In this document: piece by piece, positions 11,898 through 20,337 of the stretch
Numbering within the stretch: position 1 is the first letter of the stretch
Layout: each line of letters begins with the position of its first letter
Assembly (NCBI GenBank): GCA_047635375.1
Contig: JBLIKP010000010.1
Span: forward strand, 1-38,615
DNA: 38,615 bases
Reading direction: 5' to 3'
Source: JBLIKP01 sp047635375
GTDB taxonomy: Bacteria; Bacteroidota; Bacteroidia; Sphingobacteriales; Sphingobacteriaceae
Notes under the pieces: generated by a model
Told to the model about the DNA's origin: nothing
Databases searched by the model: none
The model's input: only the letters and a program-made list of their open reading frames with translations
Position numbers and translations under genes: made by a program

Positions 11898-12425
11898 CTA
11901 AAACAACTCTTTAGCCTCTTTTTTTAAGCTTAACAGCGCTTTAGTGGTGGGTGTTTCATTTTTTGTCAAAATTAGGGAAAAGAATTTTCGTGAAAAATCA
12001 ATAGAAGTAGCCTCCTGGGGAAGTTCTTTTCCGGATGTATTAATCATATTTATCACTTCTTCTTTTACGGATTTTATCAAGCTCCAATTTTTGTGACTTA
12101 TATATAACTGCTGAGCAAGATTATGATCAAATTCAGATCTTATTTCAGCAATCATAGCTTGCTGCAACGTCTTAGCTGACATAGACCCCTTCTGAACTCT
12201 TACAATTAAATTTTCAGGTGATATTCGTTCCAACAGTAATGTAAGTCTTTCAAAAGCTTGAAGCCTTAGCGGTAATACATTTTTTTGACGATTAGCCTTC
12301 ATCTCAAGATGTTTCAACTTGTTTTGACTGTCCAAGAATGTCCTTAGGGTTAAAAATCCAGCTGCAAATATTGCTGCAGAAGGAATTAAGATAAAAAAAA
12401 TGTCTTTTATATATTCCATAATCAT
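11898..12425 (-). CDS. Small membrane-anchored protein of unknown function
   Basis: A 175-residue protein with one N-terminal hydrophobic segment (about residues 7-27, FFILIPSAAIFAAGFLTL). A mostly alpha-helical soluble part follows, rich in Leu, Lys, Glu and Gln, which may coil. A conserved-looking patch is RLQAFERLTLLLERISPENL. It starts at ATG 12425 (Met-Ile-Met; 12419 is an alternative start) and ends 18 nt before the mutase gene, suggesting an operon. I do not recognise a function; neighbours suggest only co-expression with the mutase. Confidence 0.75.
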   Translation of the reverse strand: MIMEYIKDIFFILIPSAAIFAAGFLTLRTFLDSQNKLKHLEMKANRQKNVLPLRLQAFERLTLLLERISPENLIVRVQKGSMSAKTLQQAMIAEIRSEFDHNLAQQLYISHKNWSLIKSVKEEVINMINTSGKELPQEATSIDFSRKFFSLILTKNETPTTKALLSLKKEAKELF

Positions 12426-12466
12426 TCATTAAGTATGCAAAAAAACTAAAAAAAAGCCACAAAGAA

Positions 12467-12547
12467 CAAAACTATTATGGTAACCGAAGGTTTTAGTTGA
12501 ATACCACTTAAAAAGTTAAGTTTTTAACGTTTGAATTGGTATTTTTG
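12467..12547. promoter_or_regulatory. Divergent promoter region
   Basis: The intergenic stretch between two divergent genes holds a -7 box on each strand. TAGTTTTG (complement of 12467-12474) points to the membrane protein/mutase pair. TATTTTTG at 12540-12547 points to the Fe-S carrier gene and ends 14 nt before its ATG. Both match TAnnTTTG, but neither has a clear TTG at the -33 distance. Confidence 0.4.
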
Positions 12548-12561
12548 TCAAAACAATAAAC

Positions 12562-12918
12562 ATGGAAAACTCAACCACATCTTTAAAAGTAGCTCCAATT
12601 TCTTTCACTCCAAAGGCAATTAATGCCATAAAAGAATTAATTGATCAAAAGGAATTAAGTATCGAATATGGATTAAAAGTTGCCGTTGAAGGCGGTGGCT
12701 GCTCAGGGTTTTCTTATAATCTAAATTTCGGAAAACCCGAAGACGGAGAAGACCTTTATGAAATTGAAGGTGTAAATATTATTCTTAAAAAAACTCATGC
12801 TTTATACCTTATGGGAACCCAAGTTGATTATGATAATGGCCTTAATGCCCGCGGATTTACCTTTACAAATCCAAATGCAACCTCAACTTGTGGATGCGGG
12901 AGCTCTTTTGGGGTTTAA
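12562..12918 (+). CDS. Iron-sulfur cluster carrier, IscA/SufA/ErpA family
   Basis: A 118-residue A-type carrier that holds an Fe-S cluster or iron and passes it to apo-proteins in the cytoplasm. The three ligand cysteines are present: one in EGGGCSGFSYNL and two in STCGCGSSF at the C-terminus. The length and the pattern of one Cys, about 65 residues, then CxC fit the family. Which subfamily it belongs to cannot be told from the sequence alone. Transcribed singly, with a -7 box close upstream and a weak hairpin terminator downstream. Confidence 0.95.
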   Translation: MENSTTSLKVAPISFTPKAINAIKELIDQKELSIEYGLKVAVEGGGCSGFSYNLNFGKPEDGEDLYEIEGVNIILKKTHALYLMGTQVDYDNGLNARGFTFTNPNATSTCGCGSSFGV

Positions 12919-12941
12919 TTAAATTTGTAACAATATTAGTC

Positions 12942-12973
12942 AAAGCTCCTTCTTTATGATGGGGCTTTTTTAT
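12942..12973 (+). terminator. Terminator after the Fe-S carrier gene
   Basis: AAAGCTCC at 12942-12949 pairs with GGGGCTTT at 12961-12968, with one G-T pair and an 11-nt loop, followed by a T-rich run. It lies between the carrier gene and the permease gene, separating their transcription. Confidence 0.65.
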
Positions 12974-12995
12974 TTTAGGGGATAAATCAAACTCT

Positions 12996-14225
12996 GTGGA
13001 TCTTTTACAACATATAAAAATGGCGTTAATCGCCATTAAAGGGAACTTACTCCGAACTACCTTAACTGCCCTAATAATTTCAATTGGTATTATGGCACTT
13101 GTAGGGATATTAACCTCTATTGATGGCCTTAAAAAATCAATAAAAGACAATTTTTCAAATATGGGAGCGAATTCATTTACCATATTGAAAAATAGCAACG
13201 TAAGAGTCAATTCTGCAGGAAAATCTTTTAAACGTAACCCAACAATAAAACTTAGTGAGGCCATGGCGTTTAAGGAACGGTTCGGATTTCCATCAAAAGT
13301 TGCAGTTTCATTTAATGCCGCTTTTACATCAATTGCTAAATACGGTTCTATTAAAACTAATCCAAACATTACCATTATCGGTTCCGATGAGAATTATCTT
13401 CAAACAGCTGGATATGAAGTTGAAATAGGTCGTAATTTTTTATATTCCGAAGCCTTAATTGGAAATAACGTTGTTCTTATTGGAAAAGAACTCCAAACTT
13501 TACTTTTCAAAAACGAGGACCCAATTGATAAGTTAATAACATTGGGAAATCAAAAATTCGTTGTGATTGGTGTTTTAAAGGAAAAAGGGAGCTCATTTAG
13601 CTTTGGCGGAGATAGACTTGCGATTGTACCTATTCCAAAAGCTCGGCAAATCACTCAAATAGGAGACCCATCCTTTGTTTTAAATGTAGGTGTAAATTCT
13701 GTGGAGCAAATGGAGGTTGGTATTGGTGAGGCAACAGCTCTGCTAAGGCAGATTAGAAAACTAGATTTATCTCAAGAGGATAATTTCGAAATAACTAAAA
13801 GTGACATGCTTTCAACCTTAGTTTTTGATAATATTAAATTCGTCACGTTAGCAGCAACACTTATTGGATTTATAACATTGCTCGGAGCATCAATTGGGTT
13901 AATGAACATAATGATGGTTTCAGTTACTGAGCGCACTAGGGAGATTGGCATTAGAAAGGCAATCGGGGCAACCGCGAATACAATTAGAAAACAGTTTCTT
14001 ATTGAGGCGGTAGTAATTTGCTTAATTGGGGGGCTTCTTGGTGTGTTTTTAGGGATACTAATTGGAAATCTTGTGACCTATTTTACGGGAGCGGGCTTTA
14101 TCATTCCCTGGTTATGGATTGTAGGAGGACTTTTATTATCCTATTTAGTTGGCATTGCTTCTGGCTTATATCCAGCAATTAAAGCAAGTAAATTAGATCC
14201 CGTTGAAGCACTTAGGTACGAGTAG
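12996..14225 (+). CDS. MacB-like ABC transporter permease
   Basis: A 409-residue inner-membrane protein of the MacB/FtsX type. It has one transmembrane segment near the N-terminus (TTLTALIISIGIMALVGIL), then a large periplasmic domain of about 230 residues. Three more segments near the C-terminus start at FVTLAATLIGFITLLGASIG. The conserved cytoplasmic loop SVTERTREIGIRKAIGA precedes the last two segments, and the protein ends LDPVEALRYE, the family's typical tail. MacB-type permeases work as dimers with a separate ATPase and transmit force to the periplasm; no ATPase gene is adjacent. The start is GTG at 12996, since no upstream ATG fits. The stop lies one base from that of the convergent phosphatase gene, with no terminator between. 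Confidence 0.9.
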   Translation: MDLLQHIKMALIAIKGNLLRTTLTALIISIGIMALVGILTSIDGLKKSIKDNFSNMGANSFTILKNSNVRVNSAGKSFKRNPTIKLSEAMAFKERFGFPSKVAVSFNAAFTSIAKYGSIKTNPNITIIGSDENYLQTAGYEVEIGRNFLYSEALIGNNVVLIGKELQTLLFKNEDPIDKLITLGNQKFVVIGVLKEKGSSFSFGGDRLAIVPIPKARQITQIGDPSFVLNVGVNSVEQMEVGIGEATALLRQIRKLDLSQEDNFEITKSDMLSTLVFDNIKFVTLAATLIGFITLLGASIGLMNIMMVSVTERTREIGIRKAIGATANTIRKQFLIEAVVICLIGGLLGVFLGILIGNLVTYFTGAGFIIPWLWIVGGLLLSYLVGIASGLYPAIKASKLDPVEALRYE

Positions 14226-14226
14226 A

Positions 14227-14961
14227 TTATAATAGATTCTTATTTAAGAAAGGATAATCTTTAATTTGATTTACAATTTTCTTTTCGGTGATATTATTTT
14301 TAATTTTATCCATATGTCTTTGATTATGGAGGTCTGTAGAGATAAAGGAAATCAAGTTTTTCTCTAAAAGTTTTTGAGCAATTTTTTTCACTCCTGGCCC
14401 ATAATTCCCTGATAGACTTAGGAAATTCAATTGGAGAAGGCATCCCTTTTCAACAAAAGCCTCGTATTCCTCGAATTTATCATGATAAAAAGGATATCTC
14501 TCAGGATGGGCAAGAACGGGAATATATCCAGCGTTTTGAATATCAAAAATCAAATTCGGTAAACCATTTGGCACATTAATATAGCTTAATTCAAAAAGCA
14601 AATACTTCTTATGGAGTGGAATTATCCTTTTTGATTTGATTAATCCTGTTAAATTTTCATCAAAATAATACTCAGCAGAGGCATCCATTTCGATATCCAC
14701 ACCTTGACTGGCCAATTCGTTACGTACTTTATCAAGACCTCTTAATATAATTTCAGGAGTGTTTTGATAATAATCGGCCATTATATGTGGAGTAGTTATT
14801 AATTTCTTAAAACCAACCTCTTTTAAGCCACGTATTAACTGAATACTATTCTCCAGATCCGTTGCTCCATCATCAATTCCAGGAATCAGGTGAGAGTGCA
14901 TATCTACCCCTAAATTCTCGAAATTAAATTCGATTTTTTTATTGAAAAAGCTAAATGCCAT
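14227..14961 (-). CDS. CpsB/YwqE-type protein-tyrosine phosphatase (PHP fold)
   Basis: Dephosphorylates the tyrosine-rich tail of the partner BY-kinase and so regulates polysaccharide assembly. The 244-residue protein has the PHP metal motifs: DMHSHLIPGIDDGA near residues 20-33, KLITTPHIM, LAHPERYPF and STDLHNQRH. Size and motif order match CpsB/CapC/YwqE. Its ATG overlaps the stop of the upstream Wzc-type gene in TAATG, so the two are probably translationally coupled, which fits an enzyme-substrate pair. It is the last gene of the minus-strand polysaccharide cluster. Confidence 0.93.
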   Translation of the reverse strand: MAFSFFNKKIEFNFENLGVDMHSHLIPGIDDGATDLENSIQLIRGLKEVGFKKLITTPHIMADYYQNTPEIILRGLDKVRNELASQGVDIEMDASAEYYFDENLTGLIKSKRIIPLHKKYLLFELSYINVPNGLPNLIFDIQNAGYIPVLAHPERYPFYHDKFEEYEAFVEKGCLLQLNFLSLSGNYGPGVKKIAQKLLEKNLISFISTDLHNQRHMDKIKNNITEKKIVNQIKDYPFLNKNLL

Positions 14962-17342
14962 TAATATCTACCTAGCACTCTTTTCCAAAAACTTGGCTTT
15001 ATATCATCATCACTATAATAACCGTAACCGTAACCGTAACCGTAACCGTAGCCTCCAGAACCCGACTTTTCCACAGCATTTAATACAGTGTAAAGATTAT
15101 CAAACTCATGATCTTTTTTTATTCTGTCAATATTTTTGGCCGCATTTATTGTCGAATATTCACATCTAACTAAGAACAATCCAATGTCGGACATTTTAAT
15201 AACGCTAATAGCATCAGAAACTATACCAATAGGTGGATTATCCACAATAACCACATCATAAATCCTCTTTAAACTTTCAATACATTCCCGAAATTCATCA
15301 CTGTTAATTAATTCTGATGGATTTGGGGGGATAGGACCACTTGTAATTACATCCATTCCATTTACAGATGTTGGATGAATAATATCTTTTAAATTAGACT
15401 GTCCTATTAAAAGGGTGCTCATTCCCTCCTGATTATCGAAATTAAATGATTTATGAATTTTAGGTTTCCTTAAATCTAAATCAATAAGAATTACTTTTTT
15501 ATTTAACAAGGCTAAAACAGCAGCCAAATTTATTGCGGTAAAGGTTTTTCCTTCTCCAGAAACAGATGATGTCGTTGAAATCATTAGTTTTCCAGAATCA
15601 TTTGAAAGAAATTTCAAATTTGCTCTTAAGGACCTAAAGGATTCACTAATTGCCGATTTCGGTGATTTGGTAACAACCAAACTAGCCAAGCCCCCCTCAT
15701 TTTTTGCCTTTGTAATAGAGGCTAAAATTGAAGTTTTAGAATATTTCTCCAATTCAACAAGACTTGTAATTGTATCTCTAAAAAATTCACGTACGAATAA
15801 ATACCCGACTGCTACAGTTATTCCTAAAATTGCAGCAATTAATAATATTAATTGCTTTTTTGGGGAAACAGGACGCTCAGGGACTAGCGCATTATCAATC
15901 ACACGATTTGGTGAAACTATGGCTGCTTTTGAAATCTCATATTCCGCCTTTTTCTCCAAAAGGAAAGTATAGATCCCTTGATTTACGGAGAAGTTTCTAG
16001 TAAGGGTTATGAAATCTCGCTCTTTTTGAGGTAAACCGGTAAAAGAGCTTTTATAAGATTTTACGATTTTATTTAAGGCCTGACGTCTTGAATCGAAATT
16101 TGCTTTAGTAGATTTTATATTTTCAATTATTCTACTTTTTAGCTCCAAAATATTTGAATTTATATTTTGGACTTCCACCGACCTTTCCGTTGTTCTTAAC
16201 AACAAAGACTGTCTTTTTATTTGGGAATTATTAAACTGTGTAATTAAACTCGCCATTAAAGGATCTACCAACTCCGAAAAATTTGGAGCCATAGTTGAAA
16301 AATCTTCATTTTTTATAATGTAATTAAAAAGATTATCTAGAGCAGCCTCTGTAATATCCAATTGGTTTCTTTGGGTTTCTAATTCCCCTATTTTTTCAGC
16401 AACTACGGCAGCTTCGGACGAAATGTTGATTAGATTATTTTTCTCTTTAAATTGTTCAAGAGCAATTTCAGACCCCTGAAGCTGCCCAGAGGTCTTTTCT
16501 AACTGACCATTAATGAAATCGATAGTTTGGGTTGCAGCTTCAGACTTAAACTCAACCGCTTGTTTTATATAGTTATCGGCTAATTTATTTACATAATCCC
16601 TGGCTTTTTCTGGCACCGAACTTTTAAAAGAAATTGAAATAATGGGAACCTCCTTATTCACCAATTCAAGAGTTTGATTTAACCGCGTACTGGAAACTAC
16701 TGTTCTAAGTTTATTTATTGAAACAAAGTATTCATTTTCAGTAATACCATTACTTGTTAATGGATTGTTGGTATACCTCACATTTACATCCAACCTAGGT
16801 GTTGAAAGTACTTTACCAATTTTTCCTTGAAATGTACCTCCCCCTTTTGTTTCATTTACTTTTCCAGATGGAAGAGTTATTTTGAAAGTATTATTCTTTG
16901 AAAACACAAAGACTAAGGGTTTCCCATAAAGGGAGCTGTCCTTTAATGTGTAGTTTATTGAAAATGGACTATTTGTATAAAGCTCCGCATTTATTAATCT
17001 CCCCTTAATAAAATAAGAAGTTTCAAACCCTAGATCCCGAACAGTTTGTTCACATAGCGTACGGCTTTTCAATATTTCAACTTGCGTTAAAATACTTTTA
17101 TCGGCTCCAAATAAATCAAGTCCTTCGGAAAATGGATTAGGAATTCCTCCGCCTTCTTCATCTACTTGAACTGTAGCATTAGCCTGAAAAATGGGTGTGG
17201 CATATCTTAGGTATAAAAATGCACCAGTAACTCCTAGAATTGCACATAAAATAATTAGTGGAATTCCTCGCTTTAAGGTTTTTAAAATTTCTTTTAAATC
17301 TACCTCCTCGTTTTGTATAGGTTGTTGATTATTTGAATCCAT
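14961..17342 (-). CDS. Polysaccharide co-polymerase with BY-kinase domain (Wzc type)
   Basis: An inner-membrane protein of 793 residues that controls export and chain length of a surface polysaccharide and autophosphorylates on tyrosine. It has transmembrane segment 1 at about 29-46 and a long periplasmic coiled-coil part to about residue 490. The second transmembrane segment is at about 498-516 (LILLIAAILGITVAVGYLF), preceded by the Pro-rich RPVSPKK. The cytoplasmic kinase has Walker A SVSGEGKT at 593-600, Walker A' ILIDLDLRKP at 618-627 and Walker B VVIVDNPP at 697-704. The tail holds seven Tyr at 765-776 in a Gly-Tyr repeat, plus Tyr793 at the end. The repeat is encoded by a perfect hexanucleotide microsatellite. 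It lies just after the Wza-type exporter (9 nt gap) and overlaps the phosphatase gene. Confidence 0.95.
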   Translation of the reverse strand: MDSNNQQPIQNEEVDLKEILKTLKRGIPLIILCAILGVTGAFLYLRYATPIFQANATVQVDEEGGGIPNPFSEGLDLFGADKSILTQVEILKSRTLCEQTVRDLGFETSYFIKGRLINAELYTNSPFSINYTLKDSSLYGKPLVFVFSKNNTFKITLPSGKVNETKGGGTFQGKIGKVLSTPRLDVNVRYTNNPLTSNGITENEYFVSINKLRTVVSSTRLNQTLELVNKEVPIISISFKSSVPEKARDYVNKLADNYIKQAVEFKSEAATQTIDFINGQLEKTSGQLQGSEIALEQFKEKNNLINISSEAAVVAEKIGELETQRNQLDITEAALDNLFNYIIKNEDFSTMAPNFSELVDPLMASLITQFNNSQIKRQSLLLRTTERSVEVQNINSNILELKSRIIENIKSTKANFDSRRQALNKIVKSYKSSFTGLPQKERDFITLTRNFSVNQGIYTFLLEKKAEYEISKAAIVSPNRVIDNALVPERPVSPKKQLILLIAAILGITVAVGYLFVREFFRDTITSLVELEKYSKTSILASITKAKNEGGLASLVVTKSPKSAISESFRSLRANLKFLSNDSGKLMISTTSSVSGEGKTFTAINLAAVLALLNKKVILIDLDLRKPKIHKSFNFDNQEGMSTLLIGQSNLKDIIHPTSVNGMDVITSGPIPPNPSELINSDEFRECIESLKRIYDVVIVDNPPIGIVSDAISVIKMSDIGLFLVRCEYSTINAAKNIDRIKKDHEFDNLYTVLNAVEKSGSGGYGYGYGYGYGYYSDDDIKPSFWKRVLGRY
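15021..15050 (-). repeat. Hexanucleotide microsatellite (TACGGT)x5 in the BY-kinase tail
   Basis: Five perfect copies of ACCGTA on the plus strand read TACGGT on the coding strand and encode Tyr-Gly five times. Because the unit is two codons, slippage changes the number of phosphorylatable tyrosines without breaking the frame. Gly codons before it and TAT TAT after it extend the tyrosine cluster. Confidence 0.95.
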
Positions 17343-17351
17343 TTATAAATT

Positions 17352-18158
17352 TTAAAGTCTTGATATTAAAAGAATTGAACTTAGCGTTGAAGCGATAATA
17401 CTTACAATTGGAAGTATATCCCGGATAAGTGTTGTATTGAATTTTCTTCCTAGAGGTTCAACATAAACAACATCATTAGCCTCGATGTAAATATTCCCAT
17501 CAATATAGGAATCTAACTTGGTTAGATTTACAATTATCACTTCAGGCTTTTCGCCGTAATTACCTCTTCTTATTACCTTTATTTTGGTTCTGTCGGCATC
17601 AAAAGTCAAATCTCCTGCAGCGGCTAAAACTTCTACCAAGGTGTTTTGTTCGCGTCCTAAATTTATTGTTCCTGGTCTTGAAACTTCGCCCAGAACTTGC
17701 ACTCTAAGGTTTATTATTTCAATATTAATTAATGGCTCAGGGTAATAAACCGAATAAGCTTCCATTAATAATTGTTCGGTTTGTATGGATGTTAATCCAG
17801 CCACTTTTAATTTACCAACGTAGGGTAAGTTAATATCGCCTCCTTTATCAATTAATATTCCATTATCTCGAGCGCCACCGCCCCCAACATTTCTATCAAC
17901 TCCAGACAAAGTAAAAATACTTCCTGTGCTTAGCTCAGGATGGTTGAAAAAATTAATTAACACTTTATCGTCTGGTCTTAGGACATGTTCATATTCAAGC
18001 GATTGTTTTTTAGTCTCTCCATTTGAAGAAATTGATTTTTCTACATCCCTTAAGATTATTCTTTTCTTTTTCACGCCACATGAGGAAATAGAGACCACCA
18101 CAAATGCCGTCAAGAACAATAAAAGTCCAAATTGTTTAATACTAAAGTGTTGTTTCAT
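17352..18158 (-). CDS. Polysaccharide export outer-membrane lipoprotein (Wza type)
   Basis: A 268-residue exporter component that forms the outer-membrane channel for the polysaccharide together with the Wzc-type protein. It has a lipoprotein signal peptide ending in VSISSC, with Cys27 the lipidation site. A poly-export domain follows (YEHVLRPDDKVLINFFNHPE through NLPYVGKLKVAGL), then an SLBB domain (VQVLGEVSRPGTINLGRE to VIRRGN). A hydrophobic C-terminal segment (DILPIVSIIASTLSSILLI) is shorter than the E. coli helix but could serve as the membrane-crossing part, as in many Bacteroidota homologues. It starts the export half of the cluster, 47 nt after rfbB. Confidence 0.92.
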   Translation of the reverse strand: MKQHFSIKQFGLLLFLTAFVVVSISSCGVKKKRIILRDVEKSISSNGETKKQSLEYEHVLRPDDKVLINFFNHPELSTGSIFTLSGVDRNVGGGGARDNGILIDKGGDINLPYVGKLKVAGLTSIQTEQLLMEAYSVYYPEPLINIEIINLRVQVLGEVSRPGTINLGREQNTLVEVLAAAGDLTFDADRTKIKVIRRGNYGEKPEVIIVNLTKLDSYIDGNIYIEANDVVYVEPLGRKFNTTLIRDILPIVSIIASTLSSILLISRL

Positions 18159-18175
18159 AATTTCAATAATTGCCG

Positions 18176-18183
18176 CAAATCTA
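18176..18183 (-). promoter_or_regulatory. Possible internal -7 box before the exporter gene
   Basis: The complement reads TAGATTTG, which fits TAnnTTTG and lies 18 nt before the exporter start codon. No TTG is present at the proper distance upstream, so this may be chance. If real, the export genes could be expressed apart from the sugar genes. Confidence 0.25.
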
Positions 18184-18205
18184 CGGCTTTTTAGATAAAG
18201 AAGGG

Positions 18206-19264
18206 TTATCTATTTTTATATTGGGAGTTGTAATAGTCCGTGTAATTTCCAGAAGTGACATTTTCCAACCAATCGTTATTATCTAAATACCACTTTACTG
18301 TTTCTCTTAAACCTTCTTCAAAAGTATGCGCTGGAACCCAGCCAAGTTCATTTTTAATTTTAGTGGCATCAATCGCGTAGCGTTGATCATGTCCTGGTCT
18401 ATCAGTAACATAAGTAATCAATTTTTCAGACCTTCCATTATCCCTGCCCAGTTGATTATCCATTTCCTGACATAACAATTTAATTAAGTCTATATTTTTC
18501 CATTCGTTATGGCCGCCTATATTATAAGTTTCAAGCTCCCTTCCATTATGGAAAATCTCATCAATTGCTTCACAATGATCACCTACATAAAGCCAATCTC
18601 TAATATTATCACCTTTTCCGTAAACAGGTAAAGGTTTATTATTTTTTATATTATTAATAAACAGCGGAATCAGTTTTTCCGGAAACTGCATTGGCCCATA
18701 ATTGTTAGAGCAATTACTAATTACAATTGGCGTTTTAAATGTATGCCCAAAAGCTCTAACTATATGGTCACTTGCGGCTTTTGACGCAGAATACGGGCTT
18801 CTTGGGTCGTAGGAGGTCTCCTCAGTAAACAATCCGGCATCACCTAATGACCCATAAACCTCGTCTGTGGAGACATGGTAGAACAACCCACGGAATCCAT
18901 CAGTCTTTTCACCATTCCCTGCGGCTTTAAAGCCATTCAATAGATTTGCGGTTCCTAATACATTTGTGATTAGAAAACTATTTGGATCTTTAATTGATCG
19001 GTCAACATGAGATTCGGCTGCAAGGTGGATTACATGCTGAAATTTATATTCGTTGAAAATCGAAGAAACAAATTCCACATCATTTATGTCCCCCTTAATA
19101 AAATGGTAATTTGGTTTTTCCTCAACAGCCACTAAATTGTTTAGGTTTCCTGCATAAGTAAGGGTGTCTAAGCAATAAATATTATAATTTGGATATTTAT
19201 TCACAAAGTGGATTACTAAATGAGACCCAATAAAACCAGCTCCACCGGTAATTAAAATCTTCAT
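18206..19264 (-). CDS. rfbB: dTDP-glucose 4,6-dehydratase
   Basis: Converts dTDP-glucose to dTDP-4-keto-6-deoxyglucose, the entry to rhamnose and other deoxysugars. The 352-residue enzyme is an extended short-chain dehydrogenase. It has the NAD-binding GGAGFIGSHL at 7-16, the active-site STDEVYGSL with the Asp-Glu pair that marks dehydratases rather than epimerases, and YSASKAASD with the catalytic Tyr-x3-Lys. NNYGPMQFPEKLIP and RDWLYVGDHCEAI are further family segments. No rmlA, rmlC or rmlD gene lies in the window, so the final sugar is unknown. Located between galE and the exporter gene in the same direction. Confidence 0.95.
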   Translation of the reverse strand: MKILITGGAGFIGSHLVIHFVNKYPNYNIYCLDTLTYAGNLNNLVAVEEKPNYHFIKGDINDVEFVSSIFNEYKFQHVIHLAAESHVDRSIKDPNSFLITNVLGTANLLNGFKAAGNGEKTDGFRGLFYHVSTDEVYGSLGDAGLFTEETSYDPRSPYSASKAASDHIVRAFGHTFKTPIVISNCSNNYGPMQFPEKLIPLFINNIKNNKPLPVYGKGDNIRDWLYVGDHCEAIDEIFHNGRELETYNIGGHNEWKNIDLIKLLCQEMDNQLGRDNGRSEKLITYVTDRPGHDQRYAIDATKIKNELGWVPAHTFEEGLRETVKWYLDNNDWLENVTSGNYTDYYNSQYKNR

Positions 19265-19273
19265 ATTTTATTT

Positions 19274-20296
19274 CTATAAATTGATTAATTTATTTTGCCA
19301 ATCCCATGCTGATTTTAACATCTCTGTCAGTGATTTTTCAGTTTTCCAACCTAATTCATTAATTGCTTTATCAGGATTCGCGAAAACCTGCTCTACGTCA
19401 CCTTCTCGACGTTTTCCAACTTCATAATTCAGAGGTTTCCCCGATATTTTTTCAAATTCTTTCAACATTTCCAGAACTGAGAACCCTGTTCCAGTTCCAA
19501 GATTAAATACTTCGAAATTTTCCTTTCCTGTTTTTGAGATTAATTTTTCAACAGCTTTAACATGAGCCTTAGCTAAATCAACCACATGGAGGTAATCCCT
19601 CACACAGGTACCATCCTTAGTTGAATAGTCCTCACCAAAAACAGTTAATTTCTCCCGTATCCCTGCAGCAGTTTGTGTAATGAAAGGAACCAAATTGTTT
19701 GGCACACCTAAAGGAAGCTCCCCAATAATTGAGGTTTCATGGGCGCCAATAGGGTTAAAGTATCTTAACGCAATAACTTTTAATTTACTCGCTTTACTGA
19801 CATCCCTCAAAATACTTTCCCCCATTTGCTTGGTCTGACCGTAGGGTGATTCTGCAGGTTTTATTGGATGATTTTCGTCAACAGGCAGGTAATTTGGCTC
19901 CCCGTAAACTGTACAAGAAGAAGAAAAAACAAAATTCGCATTTTCTCCTAATGCACTAATAAGATTTATTAAAGCTGAAATATTATTTTTATAATAAAGT
20001 AATGGCTTTTCAACGGACTCACCCACAGCTTTCAACGCTGCAAAGTGAATAACTCCATCGTACTTTGGTCTTCCTAAAAAATATTCGTTTAGGTCTTTTT
20101 CAGACTTTAAGTCAACTATTTTAAATCCTGGACGTATTCCGGTGATTTTTTCAATTCCATCAATAACCAGTTCATTCGAATTACAAAGATTATCTATTAT
20201 ATCAACCTCGTACCCAGAATTTATAAGCTCAACGGTTGTATGTGATCCGATGAACCCTGCTCCTCCGGTTACTAGAATTCTTTTTTTGCTTTGCAT
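19274..20296 (-). CDS. galE: UDP-glucose 4-epimerase
   Basis: Interconverts UDP-glucose and UDP-galactose. The 340-residue protein has GGAGFIGSHTTVELI near the N-terminus for NAD, VIHFAALKAVGESVEKPL, the Ser of FSSSCTVYG, and SPYGQTKQMGE with the catalytic Tyr-x3-Lys. ALRYFNPIGAHE and RDYLHVVDLAKAH complete the GalE pattern. It ends 10 nt before the rfbB start and follows the UDP-glucose dehydrogenase gene, consistent with one nucleotide-sugar operon. Specificity for UDP-GlcNAc cannot be excluded. Confidence 0.94.
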   Translation of the reverse strand: MQSKKRILVTGGAGFIGSHTTVELINSGYEVDIIDNLCNSNELVIDGIEKITGIRPGFKIVDLKSEKDLNEYFLGRPKYDGVIHFAALKAVGESVEKPLLYYKNNISALINLISALGENANFVFSSSCTVYGEPNYLPVDENHPIKPAESPYGQTKQMGESILRDVSKASKLKVIALRYFNPIGAHETSIIGELPLGVPNNLVPFITQTAAGIREKLTVFGEDYSTKDGTCVRDYLHVVDLAKAHVKAVEKLISKTGKENFEVFNLGTGTGFSVLEMLKEFEKISGKPLNYEVGKRREGDVEQVFANPDKAINELGWKTEKSLTEMLKSAWDWQNKLINL

Positions 20297-20337
20297 GTAT
20301 GGGTTTTAATTATTTTATTTTGGAAAGAATTGGTTTT

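Noticed and set aside
15021..15050. Short repeat array as a possible CRISPR
   Set aside because: The units are 6 bp, contiguous, without spacers, and encode Tyr-Gly in frame.
15236..15246. TTATCCACA in the co-polymerase gene, a match to a DnaA box
   Set aside because: A single box inside a coding region at the conserved Walker B segment; chance is enough to explain it.
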